Assembly (NCBI RefSeq): GCF_008831125.1
Contig: NZ_WBKA01000006.1
Coordinates: 1-64,000 of the forward strand
Direction: 5' to 3'
Length of the DNA: 64,000 bases
From: Pseudoclavibacter caeni
Lineage (GTDB): Bacteria > Actinomycetota > Actinomycetes > Actinomycetales > Microbacteriaceae
The notes under the pieces are model-generated. The model made no database searches. It was not told the DNA's origin and was given only the letters and a program-made list of their open reading frames with translations. The position numbers and the translations under genes are program-made. Of the stretch, positions 36,948 through 55,286 are shown one piece after another. Numbering within the stretch: the stretch's first letter is position 1; every line of letters starts with the position of its first letter.

Positions 36948-37400
36948 CGCTGTCTCGCTTTCTTCATCGTTTCGGCATTGCTGCCGACCTTGCTTCCGAG
37001 GCCATCGTCCCAGACGTCTCCGCCAGGGGCGTTGACTCCGTCAGGACGCTCGTGAGCTCCCGCCCACCTCACGCACCGCTGTTCTTCTGTCAAAGCCTGT
37101 TCACTGCCGAGTGAACCCCGCGTACGATCCCCGCCCGGGCACGCGAATGCCCGAGACGCTGATCGATTGTTGTGTCGCGACCGACGCTCGCATCGACCCG
37201 ATGCGATGATCGCGATGTCCGGCTGCCAGTGGCGGAGGCACTCCGCACAACCTGGCAGTGACCCGCGCGGGCGCGGGATTTGTGGAACTGGATCATCTTG
37301 CCACACGTCCGGGCATCCGTGCAACCCGGGCGTGTCGCGTCCGTCGCGGGCCGGCGACGGGGGTCAGAGGGGCGCCCTCGGGCCCACCGCCCGGGACGAC
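36948..37400. promoter_or_regulatory. Leader region of the S10 operon
   Basis: 453 bases between hemQ and rpsJ, both minus strand. A perfect -35 TTGACA occurs at 37088-37093 on the minus strand, but no good -10 lies 16-18 bases downstream. Small hairpins occur at 37136-37153 (CGGGCA/TGCCCG), 37189-37205 (CGCATC/GATGCG) and 37341-37360 (CCGTCGC/GCGACGG); the last may be the hemQ 3' end. No open frame here looks real. Confidence 0.4.
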
Positions 37401-38159
37401 TCAGCGCCCGGTGGCCACCAGGCGCGCCCAGTCGTGCAGGTCGACCCGCGGGCCAGTGAAGAACGGGGTCTCCTCGCGCACGTGCAGCCGGGCCTTCGTG
37501 CCGCGCATGTGCCGCATCAGGTCGACGATGCGATGCAGCTCGTCGGCCTCGAAAGCGAGGATCCACTCATAGTCGCCGAGCGCGAACGACGCGATCGTGT
37601 TCGCCCGCACATCCGGGTAGTCGACCGCGTACTGGCCGTGCTCGCGCAGGATCGCCGAGCGCTCCTCCGGCGGCAGCAGGTACCACTCGTAGGAGCGCAC
37701 GAACGGGTACACGCACAGGTAGTCGTGCGCCCGCTCCCCGGCCAGGAACGCAGGGATGTGCCGCGGGTTGAACTCGGCCTGACGGTGCAGGGCCACATTC
37801 GACCAGTATGGGCGCAGATGCCGCCCCAGCCGGGTCGCCAGCAGCCGGTGGTAGGCCAGCTGCACGGTCTCCGGGCGTTCCGCGTACCACCAGGCCATCA
37901 GATCGGCCTCGGCCCGGAAGCCCGAGACATCGTAGAAGCCGCGGACGTTCAGCCCCTCGATCTCCGACAGCGCGGTGATCGCCTCGTCGACGATCGCGTC
38001 CCGCTCGGCGTCGTCGACCGGCAGATCGCGATCCACGGTGAACACCGCCCAGTGGCTGTAGGCGATCATCGCGTTGACCCGCGCCGCCTTCTCGTCAAAG
38101 CTCTCCGGCCGCTGGACGCTCGCCGCGGCCTGCCCCGTCGTCTCACCCTGCTCATTCAT
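37401..38159 (-). CDS. hemQ: Coproheme decarboxylase HemQ (chlorite dismutase family)
   Basis: Final step of the coproporphyrin-dependent heme pathway of Gram-positives: oxidative decarboxylation of coproheme to heme b. I start at ATG 38159 ([14 protein letters not shown]) because GGAGGAG is seven bases upstream; the frame continues 53 codons further. 252 residues. Family segments are [66 protein letters not shown] with the likely proximal His, and [20 protein letters not shown]. It lies 145 bases after hemH on the same strand, so substrate supply and use are encoded together. Confidence 0.95.
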   Translation of the reverse strand: MNEQGETTGQAAASVQRPESFDEKAARVNAMIAYSHWAVFTVDRDLPVDDAERDAIVDEAITALSEIEGLNVRGFYDVSGFRAEADLMAWWYAERPETVQLAYHRLLATRLGRHLRPYWSNVALHRQAEFNPRHIPAFLAGERAHDYLCVYPFVRSYEWYLLPPEERSAILREHGQYAVDYPDVRANTIASFALGDYEWILAFEADELHRIVDLMRHMRGTKARLHVREETPFFTGPRVDLHDWARLVATGR

Positions 38160-38304
38160 CCGTCCGACTCCTCCTCCATCTGCTGCTCGCCAGCCCGGTG
38201 GGCGACGAGTCCGACGCATCCGCGCCGGTCGATCCTGTCTGTCGCGGCCGTCGCGAGAGCTCGCGCCGCCCGCCGCCGCGGTGTTCCCGGCCCCGGGCCA
38301 GCGG

Positions 38305-39441
38305 TCAGTCCCGGTCACCGGCGGTCACGGGGATGCCGGTGACCACGCCATCCCGCTGCCGGCAGCTGCCCGCCGGGGCGACATCCGGGGCCATCGGCTG
38401 GTCGCCGACGACCGGCCGGCGCGGGGCTGCGGGATCGCGCTCCACCGCGGCCCGCTCGAGCACGAGCCCGGCCAGCGCGTCGATGAACTCGGGCCGATGC
38501 CCCGCCGTCGTCGCGCGGGCCACGGCGAGCCCCAGCTCGCGGGCATGGGCGCTCGCCTCGGTGTCGAGGTCGAAGGCGACCTCCATGTGGTCGGCGATGA
38601 AGCCAATCGGCGCTAGCACCACCGCGCGCTGCCCGGACGAGGCGAGCTCGTCGAGCCGTTCGTTCACATCCGGCTCGAGCCAGGGCTGGCGCGGGCTGCC
38701 GGAGCGGGAGCAGAACGACAGGGTCGTGCCGCTCAGCCGCTCGCCGAACCGGGCGCGCAGGCGCCGGTCGAGCTCCGCGGCGATGAGCCGATGCTGCTCG
38801 AGGTAAGTCGGGCCGGTCGCCCCGCTGGCGTCGTTCATCGTCTCGGGGATGCTGTGTGTGACGAACGCCACGTGGACGGGCCGGCCCTGCGGCAGCTCGG
38901 CCACGGCGTCGAGGATCGCCTGCTCGTTGGCGTCGATGAAGCCCGGATCGTTGTAGAAGGCGCGAAGCACGTCGACCTGCAGGCGCACCCCGGTCTCCGC
39001 AGCGAGGGCGTCCAGGACCGCGGCGAGGTGCTCGCGATACTGCCGCGAGCCGGAATAGGAGAGATAGGCCGCCGTGATCACGACGAGCACCCGGCGGCCG
39101 CCGTACGCGATCACGTCGCGCAGCGTGTCGACAGTGTGCGGATGCCAGTGCCGGTTCGCGAGCAGCACCGGGACGTCGGAGCCGCGTTCGTGGAGCGCCC
39201 GGCGCAGGTCGCGCGCGAGGGCGAGGTTCTCGTCGTTGATCGGGCTGCGCCCGCCGAAGAGCCGGTAGTGCGCCCCCACCACCTCGAGCCGCTCGTCCGG
39301 AACGCCCTTGCCCTCAACGACGTCGCGGAGGAAGGGCAGCACGTCCTGCTGTCTGTACGGGCCTCCATAGGAGAGGAGGACGATCGCGTCATAGGGCGCG
39401 GCTGGGGTTGCGGACAAGGAGACGGTCACGCGCTCGATCAT
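38305..39441 (-). CDS. hemH: Coproporphyrin ferrochelatase
   Basis: Inserts iron into coproporphyrin III (the Gram-positive branch; often called CpfC). 378 residues; [20 protein letters not shown] at the N-terminus. The catalytic His is in [13 protein letters not shown] and the conserved Glu in [20 protein letters not shown]. The last about 45 residues are a Pro/Arg-rich tail without homology and could be a local extension. ATG 39441 has no clear Shine-Dalgarno. Followed by hemQ. Confidence 0.95.
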   Translation of the reverse strand: MIERVTVSLSATPAAPYDAIVLLSYGGPYRQQDVLPFLRDVVEGKGVPDERLEVVGAHYRLFGGRSPINDENLALARDLRRALHERGSDVPVLLANRHWHPHTVDTLRDVIAYGGRRVLVVITAAYLSYSGSRQYREHLAAVLDALAAETGVRLQVDVLRAFYNDPGFIDANEQAILDAVAELPQGRPVHVAFVTHSIPETMNDASGATGPTYLEQHRLIAAELDRRLRARFGERLSGTTLSFCSRSGSPRQPWLEPDVNERLDELASSGQRAVVLAPIGFIADHMEVAFDLDTEASAHARELGLAVARATTAGHRPEFIDALAGLVLERAAVERDPAAPRRPVVGDQPMAPDVAPAGSCRQRDGVVTGIPVTAGDRD

Positions 39442-39757
39442 ATCATCAGACGTTCGTCATCATCCCCCATCCGGCCCCTCCGGGGCACAACCCCACGGAC
39501 GTCCGCCCTGGTCCACGAGTCGATTGCCCGGCCTGACACGCTGGTGCCCGGCTGCGCCCGCCGCCAACGGGCTCGGCGTCGTCCCCGGGTGACCGGGTGT
39601 CTGACGACGATGCCGACGTGCTGCCCGCGTCGAACGGGCTCCCCAGACACGCAGAAAGGCCCCGGAGCGGATGCTCCGGGGCCCTCTCTGCTGTCCTGAG
39701 GATCGTCAGCAGTCGTGGACGTCAGCCGGCGTCATGCCGGCACCTCGTGCGACGTGA
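39442..39757. other. Region between tuf and hemH
   Basis: 316 bases. The tuf side holds the strong terminator (39658-39683). Between it and hemH I see no open frame and no confident promoter, although hemH must start here because the terminator isolates it from the str operon. Confidence 0.5.
39658..39683 (-). terminator. Rho-independent terminator of the str operon (after tuf)
   Basis: GGCCCCGGAGC (39658-39668) and GCTCCGGGGCC (39673-39683) form a perfect 11-base-pair stem with a GGAT loop on the plus strand. On the minus strand it is followed by TTTCTGC, the only hairpin in the window with a usable T-run. It lies 75 bases after the tuf stop. Confidence 0.88.
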
Positions 39758-40948
<1,191 letters not shown>

Positions 40949-41055
40949 TGTGGGTCCTCCTCAGGACTCTCATGTAGTTGGCTCGACCCGATTCTGACTC
41001 GGTGAGTTGCCTACGTGTTTGTTTCTTGCGTACTTATCTATCTTACAGCGCCGAC

Positions 41056-41075
41056 GGGCGGCGATGAAACCGCCC
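41056..41075 (-). promoter_or_regulatory. Hairpin and possible internal promoter between fusA and tuf
   Basis: GGGCGG (41056-41061) and CCGCCC (41070-41075) form a stem in the 141-base gap. Directly downstream on the minus strand comes TGTAAGATAGATAAG, which holds -10-like hexamers, so partial termination of the str transcript plus a tuf promoter is plausible. Confidence 0.35.
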
Positions 41076-41089
41076 ATCGACGCCCCAAG

Positions 41090-43192
41090 TCACTCGCCCT
41101 TGGCCTTCTGGATGATCTCGTCGGCCACGGCGCGTGGCACCTCCGCGTACGTCTCGAAGCGCATCGAGTACATCGCACGCCCCTGGGTCTTCGACCGCAG
41201 GTCGCCCACGTACCCGAACATCTCCGACAGCGGGACGTTCGCCTTGATCACCTTCACGCCGGTCGCGTCCTCCATCGACTGGATCTGGCCGCGACGAGAG
41301 TTGAGATCGCCGATGACGTCGCCCATGTACTCCTCGGGCGTGCGCACCTCGACCGCCATGACCGGCTCCAGGAGCACGGGCTTGGCGAGCTTCGCCGCCT
41401 CGCGGAAGGCCATCGACCCGGCGATCTTGAAGGCCATCTCCGAGGAGTCGACCTCGTGATACTGACCGTCGAGCAGCGTCGCCCGCACACCGACCACGGG
41501 GTAGCCGGCGAGGATGCCGGACTCCATGGCGTCCTTGATACCCGCGTTGACCGAGGGGATGTACTCGCGCGGCACGCGGCCGCCGGTGACGGCGTCCACG
41601 AACTCGTACGTCTCATCACCCTCGACCGCCATCGGCTCGAGGCCGATGACGACCTTCGCGAACTGGCCGGAGCCGCCGGTCTGCTTCTTGTGCGTGTACT
41701 CGTACTTCGCGACGGGCTTGCGGATCGTCTCGCGGTACGCGACCTGGGGCGCGCCCACGTTCGCCTCGACCTTGAACTCCCGCTTCATGCGGTCGACCAT
41801 GACGTCGAGGTGGAGCTCGCCCATGCCGCCGATCTCAGTCTGGCCCGTCTCCGGGTTGTTAGTGACGGTGAAGGTCGGATCCTCCTCGGCGAGCTTCTGG
41901 ATCGCGATGCCGAGCTTCTCCTGGTCGGCCTTCGTCTTCGGCTCGATTGCCACGAAGATCACCGGATCCGGGAACGTCGTCGACTCGAAGGTGATCGGGT
42001 GGTCGATGTCGCACAGAGTATCACCGGTCGTGGTGTCCTTCAGCCCGATGGCCGCGTAGATGTGCCCCGCGGTGATCGAGTCGACCGGGTTCTCCTTGTT
42101 GGCGTGCATCTGGAAGAGCTTGCCGATGCGCTCCTTCTTGCCCTTCGTGGAGTTGAGCACCTGGGTGCCCGACTCGACGTGACCGGAGTACACGCGGATG
42201 TAGGTCAGCTTGCCGTAGAAGGGGTGCGATACCACCTTGAAGGCCAACGCCGCGAACGGCTCGTCGCGCGACGCGTGCCGCTCGAGCTTCTCGTCCTCGT
42301 GGCCGGGCACGTGGCCCTCCACCGCGGGCACGTCGAGCGGGCTCGGCAGGTAGTCGACGACGGCGTCGAGCAGGGGCTGCACACCCTTGTTCTTGAAGGC
42401 CGAGCCGGCGAGCACCGGGTAGGCCTCGCTGTTGACCGTCATGTGCCGGATGCCGGCCTTGATCTCGTCGACCGTGAGCTCCTCGCCGCCCAGGTACTTC
42501 TCGAGCAGCGCGTCATCGGTCTCGGCCACGGCCTCGACGAGCTCCTGACGGTACTGGGCCGCCTTCTCCTTGAGGTCGTCCGGGATCTCCTCGACCTCGT
42601 AGTGCGAGCCCATCTCGACATCGCCGCGCCAGGTCAGCGCCCGGTTCTCGACGAGGTCGACGACGCCCTCGAAGGTGCTCTCCGCGCCGATCGGCAGCTG
42701 GATGACGAGCGGCCGCGCGCCGAGGCGATCCTTGATCGTCTTCACCGAGAAGTAGAAGTCGGCGCCGAGCTTGTCCATCTTGTTGATGAAGCAGATGCGC
42801 GGCACGTCGTACTTGTCGGCCTGACGCCACACGGTCTCAGACTGCGGCTCCACGCCCTCCTTGCCGTCGAACACCGCGACGGCGCCATCGAGCACGCGCA
42901 GGGAGCGCTCCACCTCGACGGTGAAGTCGACGTGCCCGGGGGTGTCGATGATGTTGATCTGGTTGCCCTTCCAGAAGCACGTGGTGGCAGCCGAGGTGAT
43001 GGTGATCCCGCGCTCCTGCTCCTGGGCCATCCAGTCCATCTGCGAGGCGCCGTCATGCGTCTCGCCGATCTTGTGGGTAATGCCCGTGTAGTACAGGATG
43101 CGTTCGGTCGTCGTGGTCTTGCCGGCATCGATGTGCGCCATGATGCCGATGTTGCGAACCTTCGTGAGATCCGTGAGCACTTCGTGCGCCAC
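41090..43192 (-). CDS. fusA: Elongation factor G
   Basis: Translocase GTPase. 700 residues from GTG 43192. G1 is [21 protein letters not shown]3 [21 protein letters not shown]4 [11 protein letters not shown]. Domain IV has the tip segment [20 protein letters not shown] and domain [20 protein letters not shown]-type sequence ([20 protein letters not shown]). Order rpsL-rpsG-fusA-tuf is standard. A 95-base gap with a hairpin separates it from rpsG. Confidence 0.98.
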   Translation of the reverse strand: MAHEVLTDLTKVRNIGIMAHIDAGKTTTTERILYYTGITHKIGETHDGASQMDWMAQEQERGITITSAATTCFWKGNQINIIDTPGHVDFTVEVERSLRVLDGAVAVFDGKEGVEPQSETVWRQADKYDVPRICFINKMDKLGADFYFSVKTIKDRLGARPLVIQLPIGAESTFEGVVDLVENRALTWRGDVEMGSHYEVEEIPDDLKEKAAQYRQELVEAVAETDDALLEKYLGGEELTVDEIKAGIRHMTVNSEAYPVLAGSAFKNKGVQPLLDAVVDYLPSPLDVPAVEGHVPGHEDEKLERHASRDEPFAALAFKVVSHPFYGKLTYIRVYSGHVESGTQVLNSTKGKKERIGKLFQMHANKENPVDSITAGHIYAAIGLKDTTTGDTLCDIDHPITFESTTFPDPVIFVAIEPKTKADQEKLGIAIQKLAEEDPTFTVTNNPETGQTEIGGMGELHLDVMVDRMKREFKVEANVGAPQVAYRETIRKPVAKYEYTHKKQTGGSGQFAKVVIGLEPMAVEGDETYEFVDAVTGGRVPREYIPSVNAGIKDAMESGILAGYPVVGVRATLLDGQYHEVDSSEMAFKIAGSMAFREAAKLAKPVLLEPVMAVEVRTPEEYMGDVIGDLNSRRGQIQSMEDATGVKVIKANVPLSEMFGYVGDLRSKTQGRAMYSMRFETYAEVPRAVADEIIQKAKGE

Positions 43193-43252
43193 GTGGGTTC
43201 CTTCCGAGAGAGTGTCAGTGATGAGTTCGAGAGCGCGGACGCCGAGCGCGGA

Positions 43253-43274
43253 CGCCCCGGCTCAGACCGGGGCG
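43253..43274 (-). other. Hairpin between rpsG and fusA
   Basis: CGCCCCGG (43253-43260) pairs with CCGGGGCG (43267-43274) across CTCAGA. It is preceded on the plus strand by a tandem 13-base repeat, gagcgcggacgcc, at 43231-43256. It lies 14 bases after the rpsG stop; E. coli has a translational control site for S7 in this operon, but between rpsL and rpsG. Confidence 0.5.
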
Positions 43275-43287
43275 ACCGCGGGGACGA

Positions 43288-43758
43288 TCACCAGCGGTAG
43301 TGCGCGAAGGCCTTGTTCGACTCGGCCATCTTGTGCGTGTCCTCACGACGCTTCACCGCGGCGCCGAGGCCGTTGGACGCGTCGAGGATCTCATTCGTCA
43401 GCCGCTCCGTGATGGTCTTCTCACGACGCTGACGCGCGTACGTCACCAGCCAGCGCAGCGCGAGCGTGTTGGCGCGGTGCGGCTTGACCTCGACCGGCAC
43501 CTGGTAGGTGGAGCCGCCGACGCGACGGGAACGCACCTCGAGCGACGGGCGGACGTTGTCCAGCGCCTTCTTCAGCGTCGCGACCGGATCCTCGCCGGTC
43601 TTCTCGCGCGCCCCCTCGAGGGCACCGTAGACGATGGTCTCCGCGAGGCTCTTCTTGCCATCGAGCAGGACCTTGTTGATGAGCTGGGTGACGACCGGCG
43701 CGCCGTACACGGGGTCGGCGACGACGGGGCGCTTGGGAGCGGGGCCCTTGCGTGGCAT
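43288..43758 (-). CDS. rpsG: 30S ribosomal protein S7
   Basis: Head-assembly protein. 156 residues from ATG 43758, which overlaps the rpsL stop as TAATG; the open frame runs upstream through rpsL in another phase and is not used. [40 protein letters not shown] and the end [20 protein letters not shown] are canonical. The overlap makes it translationally coupled to S12. Confidence 0.98.
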   Translation of the reverse strand: MPRKGPAPKRPVVADPVYGAPVVTQLINKVLLDGKKSLAETIVYGALEGAREKTGEDPVATLKKALDNVRPSLEVRSRRVGGSTYQVPVEVKPHRANTLALRWLVTYARQRREKTITERLTNEILDASNGLGAAVKRREDTHKMAESNKAFAHYRW

Positions 43759-44132
43759 TACTTCTTCTCCTTCTTCGCGCCGTAGCGGCTGCGAGCCTGC
43801 TGGCGGTCCTTGACCGCCTGGGTGTCGAGCGCGCCGCGGACGATCTTGTAGCGCACGCCCGGGAGGTCCTTCACACGACCGCCACGGACGAGCACCATCG
43901 AGTGCTCCTGGAGGTTGTGGCCCTCGCCCGGGATGTACGCGGTGACCTCGATGCCGTTGCTGAGCTTCACGCGGGCCACCTTGCGCAGGGCCGAGTTCGG
44001 CTTCTTCGGGGTCGTCGTGTACACGCGGGTGCACACGCCGCGACGCTGGGGGTTGGACTTCAGCGCGGGGGCCTTGGTCTTCGTGACCTTCGGCTTGCGC
44101 CCCTTGCGAACCAACTGCTGGATTGTTGGCAC
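43758..44132 (-). CDS. rpsL: 30S ribosomal protein S12
   Basis: Decoding-site protein. 124 residues from GTG 44132 with AAGGAG five bases upstream. The two streptomycin-determining lysines are present in [14 protein letters not shown] and [14 protein letters not shown], so the protein reads as drug-sensitive wild type. First gene of rpsL-rpsG-fusA-tuf; a promoter is suggested at 44266-44294. Confidence 0.98.
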   Translation of the reverse strand: MPTIQQLVRKGRKPKVTKTKAPALKSNPQRRGVCTRVYTTTPKKPNSALRKVARVKLSNGIEVTAYIPGEGHNLQEHSMVLVRGGRVKDLPGVRYKIVRGALDTQAVKDRQQARSRYGAKKEKK

Positions 44133-44265
44133 AGCTTCTCCTTGTTTCTGCTCTGCGTTGAAGCGCCCGAGGGCGCGAACTCTGTCGAGTCGACATCACG
44201 GCGATGTCGCGAGTCCGGCATTTCACCGCAGACCTGCGCGAACATCGAACTCTCACGGCACACCA

Positions 44266-44294
44266 CTAATGCGCCAAAGAGTAAGAATAGTCAA
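44266..44294 (-). promoter_or_regulatory. Candidate promoter of the str operon
   Basis: On the minus strand TTGACT (44289-44294) and CATTAG (44266-44271) are 17 bases apart; the -35 is strong and the -10 weak. The leader to rpsL would be about 125 bases. The surrounding bases are noticeably AT-rich for this genome, which supports a promoter here. Confidence 0.45.
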
Positions 44295-44374
44295 TCACCC
44301 CGGACGCCGCAAATGCCCGTGTCACCCGCCGCCGAGCCGATCCACGGCCGGGCCGCCCGGGCGCGTCGACGCCG

Positions 44375-45235
44375 TCAGGCGTCCTGCCGTTTCGCCTTCG
44401 CCTTGCCGGACCGGCGCGACGCCTCCCGCTCGACGATCGTCTGCGCGTAGTCCGGCACGTAGATGTTCTCCTCCCGCGGCGGCCGCTCGTACCCCGAGCG
44501 GGCGGGCCGCTCCGGGATCGCGATCTCCGGCTGCTCCTGCACCCCGTAGGGGATGTGCGTGAGCAGGTGGTGGATCACGTTCAGCCGCGACCGCTTCTTA
44601 TCCTCACTCTCGACGGTGTACCAGTGCGCCTCGGGGATGTCAGTGTGCACGAACATCTCGTCCTTCGCCCGCGAGTAGTCCTCCCAGCGGGTGATCGACT
44701 GCAGGTCCATGTCCGACAGCTTCCACCGCCGCATCGGGTCATTCAGCCGCGAGCGGAAGCGCCGCTCCTGCTCGACGTCGCTGACCGAGAACCAGTACTT
44801 GAACAGCAGGATGCCGTCCTCCACCAGCAGCCGCTCGAAGATGGGCGCCTGATGCAGGAACCGGCGGTACTCCTCCGGCGTGCAGAATCCCATGACCCGC
44901 TCCACACCGGCCCGGTTGTACCAGGAGCGGTCGAACAGCACGATCTCACCGGCGGCCGGCAGATGGGCGACGTAGCGCTGGAAGTACCACTGCGTGCGCT
45001 CGCGGGGGCTGGGCGCCGGCAGCGCGACGACCCGCGCCCAGCGCGGGTTGAGGTACTCCGTGATCCGCTTGATCGCCGATCCCTTGCCGGCGGCATCGCG
45101 CCCCTCGAAGAGGATGAGGACCCGCGCCCCGGTGTTGCGCACCCACTGCTGCAGGTTCACCAACTCCGCCTGCAGTCGGCGCAGCTCGGCTTCGTAGGCC
45201 TTCTTCGGCAGCTTCTGCGGATCGCCCTTACTCAT
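44375..45235 (-). CDS. ppk2: Polyphosphate kinase 2
   Basis: Transfers phosphate between polyphosphate and nucleotides; class I members mainly make GTP or ATP from polyphosphate. Start ATG 45235 (MSKGDPQKLPKKAYEAEL), with AAGGGGAACG upstream. 286 residues. Walker A is FEGRDAAGKGSAIKRITEYL, Walker B IVLFDRSWYNRAGVERVMGF, and the lid region QERRFRSRLNDPMRRWKLSD; these are diagnostic of the one-domain PPK2 type. It stands alone, 172 bases after the acyltransferase gene and upstream of the str promoter. Direction of the reaction cannot be told from sequence. Confidence 0.93.
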   Translation of the reverse strand: MSKGDPQKLPKKAYEAELRRLQAELVNLQQWVRNTGARVLILFEGRDAAGKGSAIKRITEYLNPRWARVVALPAPSPRERTQWYFQRYVAHLPAAGEIVLFDRSWYNRAGVERVMGFCTPEEYRRFLHQAPIFERLLVEDGILLFKYWFSVSDVEQERRFRSRLNDPMRRWKLSDMDLQSITRWEDYSRAKDEMFVHTDIPEAHWYTVESEDKKRSRLNVIHHLLTHIPYGVQEQPEIAIPERPARSGYERPPREENIYVPDYAQTIVEREASRRSGKAKAKRQDA

Positions 45236-45406
45236 CGTTCCCCTTGCTCCAGCTCGTCTCATGCCGGTGCGACGCCCGGTCGCGCGTCGGGGCGCGCCCG
45301 ACCCGTCGACCGACCACGTCATCGGCGCACCCACCAGTATCCCACGCCGGAGCGGTCAGGGCCCGTCCCGCCCACGCGCACCGCTCAGTGGACGCCGCAA
45401 GCGGGA

Positions 45407-47314
45407 TCAGCCGACGACCGTCACGCCGAGGCCGGCGAGCGCCTCGTCGACGGCCTGTACGTACCGCGCGGCCGCAGCGTCACCCGGGTGGATGCGATCC
45501 TGCGCCAGCTCATCGATGTGGTCCTGGATCGCGGCATGCCACTGCGCCACCGCGACGGTGTCGGGATGCTCGGCGGCGACCGCCGCGATCGCCTCGTTGT
45601 CCGCCTGCTCCCAGCGCCGCTCGGCGAACACGTCGACGATCACAACCCGGCGCGAGGGCCCCGCGTACGCGATGAGATTCTCCAGCGCCGGGGTGTCCAT
45701 CGTCCCGTTCGTGCCCGCATGCAGCACGAGCACGCGGCGCTCGGGGTGCTCGGCCAGCAGCTGGCGGGCCGCGGCGAACGTGGCCGTGCTCTGTCGGGCC
45801 ACCTGCGCGTCGATCAGGATGCCCGGGTGGCTCTGCGCGAGCCGAGCTGCGCTCGCCTGCATCACGGAGTCACCCGCGGCGAGCATGTCGGCCCCGCTGA
45901 CCCGGCTGATCTCGGTGTCATCCGGCAGCAGCGGCTGAGGCGCGGGCGCGCCGGACGGCGGGGCGCCGACGGTGAGCCCCGGCGTCGTCGTCCCGGCCGC
46001 GACGGTGTAGGCGCTGCCGGCGGCCACGTACGACTCGGCCGTGCTGTGCTCCGGGGCGCTCAGAACCGAGATCAGGCACAGCACGCTCACCATGCCGCCG
46101 ACGGCCAGCTGCGTCGCCCGCATCGGGAAGCGGCGGGTCAACAGCTGCCGGGAGAAGGCCCGTGCCGCGCCGAGGAACCCCAGCCGCATGATCGGCCGCT
46201 CGATCCAGCGGCTGCTGGCCGCAGCGGCGCCCAGGGAGATCACCACCACGAGGGCGGCCTCCAACGGCATCGCCCACGGCTCGTCGACGCCGCCGAGCCG
46301 GGTGGCGACGATCGCCGTGACCGGCCAGTGCCACAGATAGATGCCATACGAGAGCCGGCCGAGCCACCGCAGCGGGCGAGTGGAGAGCAGCCGGGTGATC
46401 AGCGAGCGACGGTCGCCGAGCGTCGCGATGCCCACGGTGGTCATCACCGCGACGAGCAGCATGCCGCCGCGGTAGGTGACCGTCAGCTGATCACCGAGCA
46501 GCGCGAAGCCGACCCCGACCAGGGCGAGGGCCCCGATGGCCACGACGTTCACGCCGACCGGGCCGAGCCGCGACCACCGCGGCAGGCCACGCCCGTACAA
46601 CGGCGCGAGGAAGGCCAGCGCGGCACCGAGCATGAGCCCGAAGACGTGGGTGAAGGTGCCGAAGTAGACGGCGCTCGGATCGGCGCCCGGCACGTAGAGC
46701 AGCCCCATGGCGCCCGCCGACGCCAGGGCGAGCGCGACCGCCGTCACGGCGCGCCCCGCCCGGGGCAGCCGCAGCACCACGAACAGCAGCAGCGGCCACA
46801 CCAGGTAGAACTGCTCCTCGATCGCCAGCGACCACAGGTGCACGAACACGATCGGGGTGCCCTCGGCGAAGTACGAGTCGTCGGCCATGATCGACAGCCA
46901 GTTGCTGGTCCAGGTGAACGCGCCGAGCAGCTGGCGGCCGAGCCCGGCGCGCAGATCCGAGGGCATCAGCGAGAGCGCGGCGGTGATCACGAGCGTCATC
47001 GTCCACAAGGCGGGGACGAGTCGGCGCAGCCGGCGCAGCCAGAAACGGCCGAGCCGGATGCCGTCACGGTCGTCGTGGTCGCGCACGAGCCCCGAGGTGA
47101 TGAGATACCCGCTCAGCACGAAGAAGACGTCGACCCCGAGATACCCGCCCGGCAGCCAGGTGGGATCGAGGTGGTAGGCGACCACGGCCGCGACGGCGAT
47201 CGCCCGCAGCCCGTCGAGAGCACCCACATGCCGCCGCGGGGCGCGCGGGGCAGCGGCGCCCTGGCTCGCCTCCGGCGTGGCGCCCGGTTCGGTCTGCACG
47301 GTCATCTGCGTCAT
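45407..47314 (-). CDS. Membrane O-acyltransferase with SGNH domain (OafA/YrhL type)
   Basis: Predicted to O-acetylate a cell-envelope glycan. 635 residues from ATG 47314 (MTQMTVQTEPGATPEA); the longer frame overlaps the rpoC terminator region and is not used. Residues 30-400 are the acyltransferase-3 domain with ten or more helices and the signature HVGALDGLRAIAVAAVVAYH, plus GVDVFFVLSGYLITSGLV with the conserved downstream SFYVRRLRRLVPA-like FWLRRLRRLVPALW. The C-terminal about 190 residues are an exported SGNH hydrolase-like domain: AAGDSVMQ, HAGTNGT and the Asp-x-x-His pair in DRIHPGD. Peptidoglycan, teichoic acid or the polysaccharide of the manA operon are possible substrates. Confidence 0.9.
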   Translation of the reverse strand: MTQMTVQTEPGATPEASQGAAAPRAPRRHVGALDGLRAIAVAAVVAYHLDPTWLPGGYLGVDVFFVLSGYLITSGLVRDHDDRDGIRLGRFWLRRLRRLVPALWTMTLVITAALSLMPSDLRAGLGRQLLGAFTWTSNWLSIMADDSYFAEGTPIVFVHLWSLAIEEQFYLVWPLLLFVVLRLPRAGRAVTAVALALASAGAMGLLYVPGADPSAVYFGTFTHVFGLMLGAALAFLAPLYGRGLPRWSRLGPVGVNVVAIGALALVGVGFALLGDQLTVTYRGGMLLVAVMTTVGIATLGDRRSLITRLLSTRPLRWLGRLSYGIYLWHWPVTAIVATRLGGVDEPWAMPLEAALVVVISLGAAAASSRWIERPIMRLGFLGAARAFSRQLLTRRFPMRATQLAVGGMVSVLCLISVLSAPEHSTAESYVAAGSAYTVAAGTTTPGLTVGAPPSGAPAPQPLLPDDTEISRVSGADMLAAGDSVMQASAARLAQSHPGILIDAQVARQSTATFAAARQLLAEHPERRVLVLHAGTNGTMDTPALENLIAYAGPSRRVVIVDVFAERRWEQADNEAIAAVAAEHPDTVAVAQWHAAIQDHIDELAQDRIHPGDAAAARYVQAVDEALAGLGVTVVG

Positions 47315-47376
47315 GGTGGATCGCCTCAACGATAATCGCGCCCGCCGACATCCCGCCGACGCCACGCGCGGACGCC

Positions 47377-47415
47377 GCGAGGCCGCCATCCCCGATGAGG
47401 GGATGACGGCCTCGC
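47377..47415 (-). terminator. 17-base-pair hairpin after rpoC
   Basis: Bases 47377-47393 and 47399-47415 form a 17-pair stem (one G-U on the minus strand) with a 5-base loop; arm core GCGAGGCCG. It starts 23 bases past the rpoC stop. No T-run follows, as is common for actinobacterial terminators. Confidence 0.75.
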
Positions 47416-47437
47416 CCAGACCGACCGGATGGCCGAC

Positions 47438-51310
<3,873 letters not shown>

Positions 51311-51353
51311 TTTCTCTCTCTCTCTGGAAGTCGTCTGTCGTCGATCAGCCGGG

Positions 51354-54848
<3,495 letters not shown>

Positions 54849-55286
54849 GAGGTTCCTCCGGTCATGTGGCTCGTCGTTTCGGTGGATTCGACCGCGACCC
54901 GCCGGCGTCCAACACGATCCGACCTCGCCCGCCGGGCTACACTCGGCCCTCGGGCGACGTCGGATCCCACTGTGTGACCGCCATATGACACACCACCTGC
55001 CCACCGCCATATGCGGGCATGAGAAAACACCGACGAGCGCAAACATTCAGCATAGCGCCCATACCATGACCTGTCCACCCCTGCAAGCGGATGCCGCGGG
55101 ACGAGGCCGGCCGGATGCCCAGGAACGACCGCAGCCCGGACTGCCCGACGTCAGGACCGGCCGGGCAGCCCGCCCAGGTCCACGACCGGGCGACGCCGGT
55201 TCCGGAGCCGGACCTCGGGCGCCCCACCGAACACCGCATCCCCGCTGTGCGAAGCGCCGCGAGCCGCAGCGCGGAAATCGCCACGC
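54849..55286 (-). promoter_or_regulatory. rpoB promoter and leader region
   Basis: 438 bases. On the minus strand TGGACA (55072-55077) and TATGCT (55049-55054) are 17 bases apart, matching 5 and 4 of 6 consensus bases; the local sequence is AT-richer than its surroundings. The leader of about 195 bases contains two copies of CATATG(GCGGT)-type sequence at about 54981-55016 on the minus strand. No peptide or known riboswitch is evident in it. Confidence 0.6.

Noticed and set aside
37090-37566. 158-codon minus-strand frame across the end of hemQ
   Set aside because: It lies in a different frame of hemQ and in the S10 leader; composition is that of a shadow frame.
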